This document shows, piece after piece, positions 15,177 through 25,026 of a stretch of 64,000 nt of DNA. Each line of letters begins with the position of its first letter. Position 1 is the first letter of the stretch. The notes below the pieces were generated by a model. That model searched no databases, was not told the origin of the DNA, and saw nothing but the letters and a program-made list of their open reading frames with translations. The translations under genes were made by a program, and so were the position numbers. Source of the stretch: Elusimicrobiota bacterium (lineage in GTDB: Bacteria; Elusimicrobiota; Elusimicrobia; FEN-1173); contig JADKIY010000002.1 in NCBI GenBank assembly GCA_016722575.1, forward strand, positions 992,001 to 1,056,000. Reading direction: 5' to 3'.

Positions 15177-17083
15177 TTCGGGCGGTTGAGCGCGTTCTTG
15201 AGGCGGCCCGATTTGTAAAGCCGGGCGAAGGATTCCACGCAGGCGGGATCGAATAATTTGCCGGCGCCGCTCTCGAGTTCCTTCAAGGCGACGTCGGGCG
15301 GCAGCACTTTTCGGCCCCCACCGCCGTTGGTCAGGGCGTCAAAAGCATCCACCACGGCCAGTACCCGGGATCCGTAGGGTATCTCCCCCGCGGACAATCG
15401 GTCCGGATCGCCCAAGCCGTCCCACCGTTCGGTCACGTGCTTCACCAGGCGCGCCGCCTCGGACAGGGCCGGAACGGGGTTGAGGACCGCCGCGCTCACC
15501 CGGGATACTTTGGACAGGGCGTCCCGTTCCGCCGCCGTGAGATCGGCTTTTTTCGTGATCAGCTCCGCCGGCAAAGTGGCCAAGCCGATGTTAAAAAGCA
15601 AGGCCGCCCATTCCAGTTCCCGCAATTCCTGTTCCCGAAAACCCAAGGTTTCGGCGAGAACGTGGGAAAGGGCGCGGATCCGCTCGTGTCGGCCTTGGTC
15701 CAGGGCCGTCCGGGTTTCGATCAAATCGGCGACCAGTCCCAGCACGGACCGGTGGGCGTCCAACAAATCCCGATGCAGGAGGGTTTTTTCCAGAGCGGCG
15801 GACCCCATGAGAGCCAAACCGCCCAGGCCGACCACGTCCTCCTCCAAAAACGAACCGCTGTTCCTTTTATTTATCAATTCAATGACGCCCAACAGTCGGC
15901 CTTGAGCGGCCAAAGGGGCGACCAAGAGCGTTCGGGTCAGAATTCCCGGGGCCTCGTCAATGGTTTTCGAAAAACGGTCTTCCTTGGTGACGTCCGTGAC
16001 GCGAAGAATTTCCAAACTTTCGGCCACGGCGCCGGCGATCCCTTCGCCCTTCTTGAAAGCCAGGGAAACGCCTTTGCCGGCCGCCACCGCGGTGGAGGCG
16101 GCCAGGGCCAACCGCTCCGTCCGAGCGTCCCACAAGAACACCTGCACCGCCTGGGCGTTCACCAGACGGGCCGCCAACTCCATGAAATTCTTCAGCACCC
16201 GGTCCGCCGACAAGGTGAAGGCGAAGGGCTCGACGGATTTGAGGAGCCGGGTCATTTGCTGCGGCGGCGTGGCCGCCTCGGCCATGGCTTTCAGGCGTTC
16301 GTTCTCGTCGCCCAGGTCCTTCACGCGGCGCGTGTTTTGATCCTGCACCTGGAGGGCCGCGTCCAGCAGTTTGCGGGTTTCGTCCAGTTGGGCCTGGGCG
16401 TCCCGGACCGCCCGCCGGGCTTCTTGAAGTTCGGCCGCCGCGGCCGGATTGGGCTTGGGCGCCTCGGGTTCGACCGCCTTCGGCGCCGGGGCGGGAACGC
16501 TTTTCGCCACCGCCGCCCGTTGACGGTGAAGATCAATCACCAGGGCCGTCAAGTGGGCCAACGACACGGCCAATTCCAAATCGCTGGAGGCGAACACGCC
16601 TTTGGGAGTTTTGTTGAAGAGTTCCAGGACGCCGAGGGGTGTTTCGTCCAATTGGAGGGGCACGGCCAGGAGATTTCGTATTTCGTAGCGGGCCGCGTCG
16701 GCCACGTCTTTGCGGAACACGGCGCTCTTGGTCACGTCGGGAACCGTCACCGGTTCCCGGTTTTGAAACACCTGCCCCACAACGCCCTCGTTCAACTTGA
16801 CGGGCGAGGCTTTCAAGGCTTTTTCGCGATCGGCCGATTCCGCGGGAGAGAGAGAAACCCAGCGGGCCGCGGCGAAATCAAACTGTCCGGTGGCGGGGTT
16901 CGCCAGGAAAACGGTGCCCGCGTCGGCCCCGACCAACTCCATGACGCTCTCCAAAATCTCCGAAAGCACCGATTCGAGTTTGGCCGAGGACCGGGCAAAA
17001 AGGGCGATGTGCTCCAAGGCCGCGGCCCGGCGTTCGAGGGCTTTGACGGTGTCGAAATAAACGTCCCGAGCGCCCTTAGCCAC
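15173..17083 (-). CDS. Double-GAF signalling protein with degenerate HD-GYP domain
   Basis: The 636-residue protein contains two GAF domains (about residues 20-190 and 290-440). Both show typical GVVGQVFQNREPVTVPDV-like and LVAPLAAQGRLLGVIELINK motifs, and an Ala/Pro linker plus coiled coil joins them. The last ~190 residues resemble an HD-GYP domain, but key residues are lost. The HD pair reads FN in ALLFNIGLATLP, and only parts of the HHE..DG..YP and fDALT motifs survive (VKHVTERWDGLGDPD, VVDAFDALTNG). A c-di-GMP phosphodiesterase activity is therefore unlikely; it may be a ligand-sensing scaffold. The GTG start has a GAGG site 6 nt ahead and overlaps the nth stop by 8 bp. Confidence 0.88.
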   Translation of the reverse strand: MAKGARDVYFDTVKALERRAAALEHIALFARSSAKLESVLSEILESVMELVGADAGTVFLANPATGQFDFAAARWVSLSPAESADREKALKASPVKLNEGVVGQVFQNREPVTVPDVTKSAVFRKDVADAARYEIRNLLAVPLQLDETPLGVLELFNKTPKGVFASSDLELAVSLAHLTALVIDLHRQRAAVAKSVPAPAPKAVEPEAPKPNPAAAAELQEARRAVRDAQAQLDETRKLLDAALQVQDQNTRRVKDLGDENERLKAMAEAATPPQQMTRLLKSVEPFAFTLSADRVLKNFMELAARLVNAQAVQVFLWDARTERLALAASTAVAAGKGVSLAFKKGEGIAGAVAESLEILRVTDVTKEDRFSKTIDEAPGILTRTLLVAPLAAQGRLLGVIELINKRNSGSFLEEDVVGLGGLALMGSAALEKTLLHRDLLDAHRSVLGLVADLIETRTALDQGRHERIRALSHVLAETLGFREQELRELEWAALLFNIGLATLPAELITKKADLTAAERDALSKVSRVSAAVLNPVPALSEAARLVKHVTERWDGLGDPDRLSAGEIPYGSRVLAVVDAFDALTNGGGGRKVLPPDVALKELESGAGKLFDPACVESFARLYKSGRLKNALNRPK

Positions 17084-17759
17084 GGGGCGCCTCGGGACAT
17101 CGGACGCGGAGCGGGCAGTCGCCGCAACGGGGAACGGCCCGGCAGTGGGCCTTGGCGTGGGCCACAAAGAGGGCGTGGGCCTCGCGGCAGAACGGAACGC
17201 GCCGGGGGAGTTGGCGGTAAAAATAGGCTTGGATCATGTCGGTGTTATTGTAGCGAAAAAGTCGAAGGCGGTGTGCCACACGGCGGGTGTAGGCGTCCAC
17301 CACAAAAACCGGATGGCGCCCGGCGTAAAGCAAAATGGAATCGGCGGTTTCCGGGCCGAACCCGTTCAAGGCCAAGAGCGCGGATCGGGCCTCGGGCATT
17401 GGACGCGCCAACAAACGGTCGAGGCGGCCGCTCCAACGGTCCCGCAGATGGGCGGCCAGCCCGCGCAGGGCCTTCGTTTTTTGACGGAAAAAGCCCGAGG
17501 GGCGAATCCATTCCTCAAGCCGGACGGGACGAACCGCGAGCCATCGTTCGGGCCGGAGCGCCCGGGCCCGCCGGAGGGCGTCGAGGGCTTTCTCCACGTT
17601 GGTCCAGGCGGTGTTTTGGGTGAGGACCGCGCCGACGGCGACTTCGTATTGCTGAGTCGGCGTCAGGGGTTTTTGGGTCCAGCGGGGATCGTAGCGCGCG
17701 GGCCGGCCCGGGGCCGGCGCCACCGGCCACCAGCCCTGGGGGCCGTAACGCGCGAGCAA
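17076..17759 (-). CDS. nth: Endonuclease III-like HhH-GPD DNA glycosylase with 4Fe-4S cluster
   Basis: The protein is of the type that begins near YGPQGWWPV and continues LTPTQQYEVAVGAVLTQNTAWTNVEKAL. It has the helix-hairpin-helix LLALNGFGPETADSILLYAG, catalytic VDAYTRRV (Asp) and a C-terminal iron-sulfur loop (Cys spaced in CRAVPRCGDCPLRVRC). It should excise damaged bases. The start is uncertain. The first usable codon is a TTG giving 227 residues, but the frame stays open to the end of the upstream gene, where only ATT/ATA would be available. The TTG version keeps the whole fold. Confidence 0.9.
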   Translation of the reverse strand: MLARYGPQGWWPVAPAPGRPARYDPRWTQKPLTPTQQYEVAVGAVLTQNTAWTNVEKALDALRRARALRPERWLAVRPVRLEEWIRPSGFFRQKTKALRGLAAHLRDRWSGRLDRLLARPMPEARSALLALNGFGPETADSILLYAGRHPVFVVDAYTRRVAHRLRLFRYNNTDMIQAYFYRQLPRRVPFCREAHALFVAHAKAHCRAVPRCGDCPLRVRCPEAPRG

Positions 17760-17791
17760 ACGGCCGATCGCCCAGGCGGGCGTGGCGGGAA

Positions 17792-18325
17792 TTATTTTTT
17801 TCGGGCGGGGCGTCGTCGGGGGGACCGGGCGTAACGTTCGGCCAAAGCGACGTACCGGCGGGCGTTTTCGCGAATTTCCCGGGCCTCGCCGTCGGTGAGC
17901 TTGCGGACCGTGCGCGCGGGGGATCCGAGGGCCAAGCGGCCCGCGTCCACGTGGGCCCCCGGCGGGACCAGGGCCCCGGCGCCCACCAGGGCGCCTTTTT
18001 GAACGACGGCCCGGCCCAGGACGATCGCGCCCATGCCGATCAACGCGTCGTCTTCGACGGTGCAGGAGTGCAGGATCGCCCCGTGGCCGACGGTGATGCC
18101 GTTTCCCAAAACGGTCGGGACGCCGTGGTCGGTGTGAATCACCGCGTTGTCTTGGACGTTCGTGCTTTCGCCCAGGACGATGGGCTCGATGTCGCCCCGG
18201 AGCACAGCGCCCGGCCAAACGGAGGCGTGGGGACCGATGCGCACCCGGCCGATCACGGTGGCCGCCGGATCCACGTAGGCGGTGGGGTGAACGACGGGCG
18301 TGTCGAGACCCAGGGCGCGGATCAC
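17792..18325 (-). CDS. Gamma-carbonic anhydrase-like hexapeptide-repeat protein
   Basis: The 177-residue product is a left-handed beta-helix protein of the YrdA/PaaY/gamma-CA family: TVIGRVRIGPHASVWPGAVLRGD, NVQDNAVIHTD, GNGITVGHGAILHSCTVEDDALIGMGA. The three metal-ligand histidines appear present (VIHTD, VGHG, LHSC). The C-terminal helix is followed by an Arg/Pro/Lys-rich tail. GTG start overlaps the argF stop as GTGA. Carbonic anhydrase activity in this subgroup is often not confirmed, so the enzyme function is inference. Confidence 0.93.
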   Translation of the reverse strand: MIRALGLDTPVVHPTAYVDPAATVIGRVRIGPHASVWPGAVLRGDIEPIVLGESTNVQDNAVIHTDHGVPTVLGNGITVGHGAILHSCTVEDDALIGMGAIVLGRAVVQKGALVGAGALVPPGAHVDAGRLALGSPARTVRKLTDGEAREIRENARRYVALAERYARSPRRRPARKK

Positions 18326-19272
18326 CGGGCCCGTCCGCCGCCCAGACAGTGAAGCAAGACGGCTTTTTGCACGTGCAACCGGTTCTCCGCCTGGTCGAAG
18401 ACCACGGACCGGGGTCCTTCCAAAACGGCGGCCGTGATTTCCTCGCCGCGATGCGCGGGCAGGCAATGCATCACCACGGCTCGCGGAGCGGCCAGGGAAA
18501 GCAGTTGATCGTTGATTTGATAGGGGCGGAAGACCGTACGCCTTTTTTCGGCCTCGGTTTCCTGCCCCATGGAGGTCCACACGTCGGTGTAGACCACGTC
18601 GGCGCCGCGAACCGCGGCGGCGGGATCCCGGGTCAGGTCCACCGACCCGCCGGAGGCGCGGGACAATTCGGCCGCCTTTTGCTGCACCGCGGCGTCGGGG
18701 GCGTAACCGGCGGGCGTCGCCGCGACAAATTGGAGGCCCAGAACGCCGGCCGCGAGCATCCAGGAATGGGTCATGTTGTTGCCGTCGCCCACGTAGGCGA
18801 ACCGGAGTCGACGCAGATCGCCGGTCTTTTTGAGCCGGAAGGCTTCCAGGGCCGTTTGAAGGTCCGCCAGCACCTGGCAGGGGTGCTCTTTGTCGGTCAG
18901 GCCGTTGATGACCGGGATGTCGGCGTGGCGCGCCAATTCTTCCACGTCGACGTGGCGGTTGGCCCGCATCAGGAGACCGGACAGATAGCGGGACAGGGTG
19001 CGGGCCGTGTCGGCCATGGTTTCCCCCCGGCCGATTTGCAAATTGCGCGCGTCCAGCGTCAGGGCGTGGCCGCCCAATTCCACCATGGCGACCGCGAAAG
19101 ACACGGAGGTGCGCGTCGACGGTTTCTCAAAAATCATGCCCAGGGTTTTCCCGGCGAGTCGCCGGTCGGGGCGACGCCGGGCCTTGAGGCGTCGGGCCTC
19201 GGTCAACAGCCCGTCGATGTCCCGGGCGGAAAGTTCGGCCATGGAAAGTAAATCGTGTTTGAGGTTGGTCAT
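18322..19272 (-). CDS. argF: Ornithine carbamoyltransferase
   Basis: This enzyme makes citrulline from ornithine and carbamoyl phosphate in arginine synthesis. The 316-residue protein has the carbamoyl-phosphate loop EKPSTRTSVSF (near 49-59), the HPCQVLADLQT motif and the ornithine-site MHCLPAHRGEEI. The STRTS form (not SMRT) and the HPCQ/HCLP motifs distinguish it from aspartate carbamoyltransferase. No other arginine gene is nearby; it follows tolB by 22 bp. Confidence 0.97.
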   Translation of the reverse strand: MTNLKHDLLSMAELSARDIDGLLTEARRLKARRRPDRRLAGKTLGMIFEKPSTRTSVSFAVAMVELGGHALTLDARNLQIGRGETMADTARTLSRYLSGLLMRANRHVDVEELARHADIPVINGLTDKEHPCQVLADLQTALEAFRLKKTGDLRRLRFAYVGDGNNMTHSWMLAAGVLGLQFVAATPAGYAPDAAVQQKAAELSRASGGSVDLTRDPAAAVRGADVVYTDVWTSMGQETEAEKRRTVFRPYQINDQLLSLAAPRAVVMHCLPAHRGEEITAAVLEGPRSVVFDQAENRLHVQKAVLLHCLGGGRAR

Positions 19273-19294
19273 GGAAAAATCCTTCTTGAGATCG

Positions 19295-20548
19295 TCAGCG
19301 GCCCCAGTCGGGGGAAAAGGAACGGCCCGGAATGTTGCTCAATCGCCGGGGGTTGGACCCGTCGGCGTTCATCACCCAGAGCTCGGGCCGTCCACGGCGG
19401 GAACTGGTGAACACCAGGTGCCGGCCGTTGGGCGACCAGGCCGCGTTTTCGTTGTTGCCTTCCCCGAACGTCAGCCGGGTGGAACGCCCGGTGGCGACCT
19501 CCAGGGTGTAAATGTCGTAGTTGCCTTTCAGGCTCATGGTGAAGGCCAGCAGGTGGCCCAGGGGCGACCACCCGGGGGAATCGCACTGCCCCTCGGTGGT
19601 CAGGCGCTGGAGGTTCGCGCCGCTGGTGTCCATGGCGTAAATCTGGGGCGGCCCCGGGCGGTCCGAGGTGAAAGCCAGGCGCAGCCCGTCGGGGGAGAGC
19701 GTGGGCGCCGTGTCCGCGGCGGAGGAGTTCGTGAGGGTCTTGATCACCCGGCCCTCCAAGTCCACTTGGTGCAAATTGGGCTCCCGGCCCAGGGACAGGG
19801 TGGCGATCAGGGATTTCCCGTCCGGGGTCCAGGCGGCCGCGCTGTTCAGCCCGTCGTAGCGGCACACCACGCGGCGGTCCTTGCCGTTGGACCGCATGAC
19901 GTGGATTTCGGGCCCGCCGTTTTTGTAGGAGGTGAAAACGATCCATTCGCCGTCCGGCGAAAATTTGGGGAACAGGGCGATGGAGCGGTCGTTGGTCAGG
20001 CGTTCAAAATGGGAACCGTCGTAATCGACCGCGCAGATTTCCTTCTTGCCGGTGGCGTCGTTGGCGAAAACGATGCGGGTGGAAGCGACGCCGGCTTGGC
20101 CGGTGAAATATTTGATGATTTCGTCCGCCCACCGGTGGGCGGTGCGACGGCCGTCCTCGTCCTGGGGCAGGGATTTGGCCAGAAGCGTTTTTCCGGTGCC
20201 GACGTCCCGAAGCGTTCCTTCGAAGGTCGGGCGACCGAAGCCGCCGCCCGTGAGCCGGCCGCCCGCCACGACCTCGGCGCCCAGGCGCGACCAACCTTCC
20301 AAATTCACGGTCGACCCTTCGCCGACGGGGCCGCCTTCAATTAAAGTGAAAAGTCCGGTGAATTCCAGGTCCCGTTTCAGGGTGTCGGAAAAATCCTTGC
20401 CCGCGGCCGGGGAGCCCGGCTCGGCGGTGACGTCCATGAGTCCCAAGTCCGTTTTTTCGCCCCGGCTGGAAAGTTCCAGGTAGAGGGAGTCGGCGGCTCG
20501 ACCGCCGACGGGCAACGCGAAAAGGAACAGGAGGGCCCAACGCTTCAT
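19295..20548 (-). CDS. tolB: Tol-Pal system beta-propeller protein TolB
   Basis: TolB is a periplasmic protein working with Pal in outer-membrane constriction at division. The 417-residue product has a signal peptide (MKRWALLFLFALPVGGRAA), an N-terminal domain (residues ~20-150) and a C-terminal six-bladed propeller. The propeller carries repeating WSPNGRHLVFTSSRRG- and FSPDGEWIVFTSYKNG-type motifs. Size is typical (E. coli 430). It follows cpoB and pal in the same operon; tolQ, tolR and tolA are not present in the window. Confidence 0.96.
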   Translation of the reverse strand: MKRWALLFLFALPVGGRAADSLYLELSSRGEKTDLGLMDVTAEPGSPAAGKDFSDTLKRDLEFTGLFTLIEGGPVGEGSTVNLEGWSRLGAEVVAGGRLTGGGFGRPTFEGTLRDVGTGKTLLAKSLPQDEDGRRTAHRWADEIIKYFTGQAGVASTRIVFANDATGKKEICAVDYDGSHFERLTNDRSIALFPKFSPDGEWIVFTSYKNGGPEIHVMRSNGKDRRVVCRYDGLNSAAAWTPDGKSLIATLSLGREPNLHQVDLEGRVIKTLTNSSAADTAPTLSPDGLRLAFTSDRPGPPQIYAMDTSGANLQRLTTEGQCDSPGWSPLGHLLAFTMSLKGNYDIYTLEVATGRSTRLTFGEGNNENAAWSPNGRHLVFTSSRRGRPELWVMNADGSNPRRLSNIPGRSFSPDWGR

Positions 20549-20563
20549 GGGGAGAGAAACGCC

Positions 20564-21418
20564 TTAGGGCGCCTTGGGGGCCGCGGCGGGGGCCGCCTTG
20601 GGCGCGGGCTTGGGTTTCGCCGCGGGCTTGGGCTTGGCCGGGGTTTTCTTGGGTTCTTCGCTGCGCAGAGCGGCCAATCGTTGACGCGCCGTTTGGGATT
20701 CCTTGCGGTGGGGGTACGTCTTCGTCACCGATTCATACACGTCGATGGCGTCGGCCGTCTGACCCTGGGTTTCCAAAACCTGGCCTTTGCGGACCAGGGC
20801 CGCGGCCACGTAGGGGCTCTTGGCGTGGTCCGCCAGCACCGCGTCGTAGGCCGCCAGAGCGTCCGGAAGATCGTTTTGGGCGAGGTGGATTTCGCCGATC
20901 ATGTACTGGGCCAAAGGCGCGCGCTCGGTGTCCCCGTATTGGTCCAAGTAGGTTTGGAAGGTGGTGAGCGCCTGGTCGTAGCGGCGATGGTCGTAGTCGC
21001 TCTGGGCGGCGGTGAAGAGACGCGAGGGCGACGGGGCGGGAAGGGATTTGACGCCTTGCAGGGTTTTCACCACCGTGTCCAGGCGGTTGGTGATGTTTTT
21101 GTCCAGATCGTCCAAGCGATTGGCCAGGGAGGCCATGCGGTCGTCGCTTTCCTCCAGATGGGCCGAGACCACGTCCAGGTTGCGGTTCAAGTCGCCCATT
21201 TTGGCGAGCACATCGGCCTGGTTGCCCTGAAGGGCATCCTGGTTTTCCTTCAACGCGGTCTGGAATTCCCCCTGGGCGCTTTGCTGGGCGTTCAAGGCGG
21301 ACTGAAGTCGAATGATGTCGGCCCGCAGATCCTCCATTTCCTGCCGGGTGGCCAAGCAGCCCCCCAACGGCAGAAAAGCGAAAAGAAGCGCCGCAAAACG
21401 ACCGTGATGCGTCGTCAT
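20564..21418 (-). CDS. cpoB: CpoB/YbgF-like Tol-Pal lipoprotein with coiled coil and TPRs
   Basis: The 284-residue product starts with a lipoprotein signal (lipobox LGGC, Cys near residue 21). A long coiled coil (about 25-130) and three TPR repeats follow (RRYDQALTTFQTYLDQYGDTERAPLAQYMIGE, LPDALAAYDAVLADHAKSPYVAAALVRKG). It ends in a low-complexity Lys/Pro/Ala tail of ~35 residues. CpoB coordinates peptidoglycan synthesis with outer-membrane constriction. The start overlaps the pal stop (ATGA). E. coli CpoB is not a lipoprotein, and the Pro/Lys/Ala tail is an added feature here. Confidence 0.93.
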   Translation of the reverse strand: MTTHHGRFAALLFAFLPLGGCLATRQEMEDLRADIIRLQSALNAQQSAQGEFQTALKENQDALQGNQADVLAKMGDLNRNLDVVSAHLEESDDRMASLANRLDDLDKNITNRLDTVVKTLQGVKSLPAPSPSRLFTAAQSDYDHRRYDQALTTFQTYLDQYGDTERAPLAQYMIGEIHLAQNDLPDALAAYDAVLADHAKSPYVAAALVRKGQVLETQGQTADAIDVYESVTKTYPHRKESQTARQRLAALRSEEPKKTPAKPKPAAKPKPAPKAAPAAAPKAP

Positions 21419-21984
21419 TTCGGCAGGGGAATCTGGACGGCGGCGGGGGCCCGGAGGGTCGTTTCGCCCCGGCGGTTTTGGCGCCAGCAATCTTCGTCCG
21501 ACTGGGTGCAGACGGGCCGTTCTTCGCCGTAGGAGATGCCGCTCAAGAGGGCCCGGGGAATGCCCAGGGAGGCGTAATAATTCTGCAGGGCGTTGGCCCG
21601 GCTTTGGCCGAGGGCCAGATTGTATTCCAAGGTTCCCCGCTCGTCGCAATGGCCTTCGACGCGGATTTTAACCCCGGGGGACGCTTTAAGGACCGTCTTC
21701 AAAACGGCGGCGTTCTTTTTGAGAGACGCCCGGGCGTTATCGGACAACTCGGCCCGCATGCCTTCAAAATAGACGGCGTCCAGGAAACCGGGAGCGGCGG
21801 CCCAATCGGTTCCCACCGAAAGGGTCGGAACGGCCGGGGCGGCGGCCTCGGGGGCGACGGGAACGGCCGCTTCGGGGGCCGGCGTTTCCGGTTCGGGGCC
21901 CTTGGCCTTGGGGCATCCGGTCAGAAGGATTCCGGCCGCCAGCCAAGGCGACAACCGGAAAAGAGAAAAAGCGGAATTTCGCAT
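21415..21984 (-). CDS. pal: Peptidoglycan-associated lipoprotein Pal
   Basis: Pal is an outer-membrane lipoprotein that grips peptidoglycan through an OmpA-like domain. The 189-residue product has a lipobox (LLTGC, Cys near 24) and a Pro/Ala/Glu-rich linker. An OmpA domain follows with VYFEGMRAELSD, VKIRVEGHCDERGTLEYNLALGQSRANAL and a YGEERP motif. GHCDERG and the Arg of SRAN are the diaminopimelate-binding signature. AAGGAG lies 8 nt before the ATG. First gene of the pal-cpoB-tolB operon. Confidence 0.97.
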   Translation of the reverse strand: MRNSAFSLFRLSPWLAAGILLTGCPKAKGPEPETPAPEAAVPVAPEAAAPAVPTLSVGTDWAAAPGFLDAVYFEGMRAELSDNARASLKKNAAVLKTVLKASPGVKIRVEGHCDERGTLEYNLALGQSRANALQNYYASLGIPRALLSGISYGEERPVCTQSDEDCWRQNRRGETTLRAPAAVQIPLPK

Positions 21985-22067
21985 ATAAAGGACTCCTTAT
22001 TTCGTGAATGGCAAAATTGTGGGGGCAAGGTTAGTTAATCATATTCCCGCGCCGTCTGGCAAGCGCG

Positions 22068-22096
22068 TTGCGGCCGGGTTCAAAATCTGCTATTCT
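22068..22096 (+). promoter_or_regulatory. Promoter of the yggS operon
   Basis: TTGCGG, 17 bp, TATTCT on the plus strand. The -10 box ends 14 bp before the ATG and there is no ribosome-binding site, so the leader is only about 7 nt. Confidence 0.65.
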
Positions 22097-22110
22097 TTAC
22101 GTCTCAAACC

Positions 22111-22827
22111 ATGTTCTCCCCGGTGGACCTTTTTTCGTTGTCGACCGCCCACGAGCGTGTTCAGGAACGCCTCCGAAGCGCCGCCCGCCGTGCCGGCCGG
22201 CGCCCGGAGGACATCGACCTTGTGGCCGTGACCAAGAATCAACCCCCCGAAAGGGCCGCCGAGGCCGTCCGGTTGGGCTACCGGCAATTGGGCGAGAGCC
22301 GGGTCCAGGAAGCGGCCGGCAAACGAACCGCCCTGGCGGATTTGGGCGGGCCCGAAGTCCGGTGGCACCTGATCGGCCATTTGCAGTCCAACAAAACCCG
22401 CCGGGCGGTGGAACTTTTTGATTGCGTGCAATCGGTGGACAGCCTGAAACTCGCGCGGCTTTTGAATCAGGAAGGCGAACGCCGGGCTCAACCCGTGTCC
22501 TGCCTGGTGGAAGTCAAGATCTCGGACGAACCCGCCAAACAGGGTCTTCCCCCCGGGGAGATCGACCGGTTTCTGGAAGAGGCCGCGCGACTGTCCTTTT
22601 TGCGCATTGAGGGCTTGATGGGCGTGGCGCCCCTGGGCGAAACCCCCGAATCCGCCCGCCCATCCTTTCGAAGATTGAACGCGCTGTTTGAGCGGCTCCA
22701 AAGTCATTTCCTCGGAGGGCGACCCATTCTTTCCATGGGCATGTCCCAGGATTTTGAGGTGGCCATTGAAGAAGGCAGCACGATGATCCGCGTGGGCACG
22801 GCGCTCTTCGGCCCCCGGCCCGAGTGA
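22111..22827 (+). CDS. yggS: PLP homeostasis protein, YggS/PLPBP family
   Basis: PLPBP proteins bind pyridoxal phosphate and balance vitamin B6 and amino-acid pools without a known catalytic reaction. The 238-residue product has the PLP lysine in LVAVTKNQPPE, the GYRQLGESRVQEA motif, WHLIGHLQSNKTRRAV, LVEVKISDEPAKQG and MGMSQDFEVAIEEGSTMIRVGTALFG. It overlaps proC by GTGA, the common yggS-proC pairing. Confidence 0.97.
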   Translation: MFSPVDLFSLSTAHERVQERLRSAARRAGRRPEDIDLVAVTKNQPPERAAEAVRLGYRQLGESRVQEAAGKRTALADLGGPEVRWHLIGHLQSNKTRRAVELFDCVQSVDSLKLARLLNQEGERRAQPVSCLVEVKISDEPAKQGLPPGEIDRFLEEAARLSFLRIEGLMGVAPLGETPESARPSFRRLNALFERLQSHFLGGRPILSMGMSQDFEVAIEEGSTMIRVGTALFGPRPE

Positions 22828-23675
22828 GCGCCCGCGGCCCGCGCCTCGCCGTGATGGGCGGGGGCAACATGGGCGGGGCCCTCGTGGGCGGTCTTTTGGC
22901 CGCCCGAAGCCGCCGCGCCGCCGACATCGTCGTGGTTGAAATCGACGCCGCTCGCCGCCGGGAATTGAAGAAGAAGTGGGGCGTGGGAACCACCGAAGAT
23001 CCGCGGGCCGCCGTTCAAGGGGCCGACGCCGTGGTTTTGGCGGTCAAGCCCCAGCAAATGAACGATCTTTTGGGCGCCTTGGCCGGCGCCGTCCGGCCGT
23101 CCCAGGTGGTGGTTTCGGTGGCGGCCGGCGTGACCACCGCGGCCATCGAAAACGCCCTCGGCGCGGTGCCCGTGGTGCGGGCCATGCCCAACACCCCGGC
23201 CTTGATTCGGGCGGGCGCCATGGTCTATTGCCTGGGCCGGTCCGCCCGGGCCGCCCACGAAACCCGGGCGCGAAAAATTTTGTCGGCCGTCGGTCCCCTT
23301 TGGAAGGTGGACGAGAAAGACATGGACGCGGTGACGGCCCTGTCGGGCTCCGGCCCCGCCTACGTTTTTTATCTGGCCGAAGCGATGGCCGCCGCCGGCG
23401 CGGCCCTGGGCCTGGCGGCCCCGCTGGCCGAGGCCCTGGCCCGGCAGACGGTGTACGGGGCGGGACGCCTCCTGGCGGAATCGTCGGAGGCCCCGGGCGA
23501 ACTGCGCCGGAAAGTCACGAGCCCCGGCGGCACCACCCAGGCCGCCCTGGAGGTGCTCGAGGCGGCGGGCGTCAAACCCATTTTCGAGAAGGCCCTGGAC
23601 GCGGCCCGACGGCGATCGAGCGAATTGTCGTCGTCGGCCCGCGGACCCCAGGCCCCAAAGGAGAGCAACCCATGA
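22824..23675 (+). CDS. proC: Pyrroline-5-carboxylate reductase
   Basis: ProC reduces pyrroline-5-carboxylate to proline. The 283-residue protein has the Rossmann motif MGGGNMGGALVGG, the VVLAVKPQQM and VRAMPNTPALIRAGAMVY motifs and the C-terminal dimerisation signature ALSGSGPAYVFYLAEAMA followed by VTSPGGTTQAALEVLE. GTG start overlapping the yggS stop. The last ~20 residues form a Ser/Arg-rich tail. Confidence 0.97.
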   Translation: MSARGPRLAVMGGGNMGGALVGGLLAARSRRAADIVVVEIDAARRRELKKKWGVGTTEDPRAAVQGADAVVLAVKPQQMNDLLGALAGAVRPSQVVVSVAAGVTTAAIENALGAVPVVRAMPNTPALIRAGAMVYCLGRSARAAHETRARKILSAVGPLWKVDEKDMDAVTALSGSGPAYVFYLAEAMAAAGAALGLAAPLAEALARQTVYGAGRLLAESSEAPGELRRKVTSPGGTTQAALEVLEAAGVKPIFEKALDAARRRSSELSSSARGPQAPKESNP

Positions 23676-23935
23676 TCATTCGTGTCCGAGTGATACCCAA
23701 CGCGGTACGCAGCGAAGTGGTCGGGCGCATCGGTTCCACCGTCCGCGTCAAAGTGGCCGCCCCGGCCATCGACGGCAAAGCCAACAACGAGCTGACCACC
23801 TTCCTCGCCGAGTTCTTCGAGGTCAAAAACCGCGGGGTCAAGATCGTTCGCGGCCAAAACGGCAAAGAAAAAACCGTGGAGATTTCCGGCCGGGCGGAAG
23901 AAGAGCTCGAAGAAGTGATGGAGACCATTCCCTAA
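23672..23935 (+). CDS. yggU: DUF167/YggU-family protein
   Basis: This 87-residue protein of unknown function shows the YggU pattern IIRVRVIPNAVRSEVVG, VRVKVAAPAIDGKANNELTTFLAEFF, and KIVRGQNGKEKTVEI. The small alpha/beta fold is widespread and often sits near yggS/yggT/proC, as here. The start overlaps the proC stop (ATGA). The extreme C-terminus is Glu-rich. Confidence 0.95.
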   Translation: MIIRVRVIPNAVRSEVVGRIGSTVRVKVAAPAIDGKANNELTTFLAEFFEVKNRGVKIVRGQNGKEKTVEISGRAEEELEEVMETIP

Positions 23936-23988
23936 GCCGCGGGCCTTCCTCGTCCCCGCCGTGCGCGGGGGCGGGGCCGCGCCGTTTC

Positions 23989-25007
<1,019 letters not shown>

Positions 25008-25026
<19 letters not shown>

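Noticed and set aside
15173..15750. Active HD-GYP phosphodiesterase
   Set aside because: The metal-binding HD pair is replaced (FN) and the GYP loop is incomplete.
15437..17623. 728-residue open frame on plus
   Set aside because: Antisense of the GAF/HD-GYP and nth genes; a result of high GC content.
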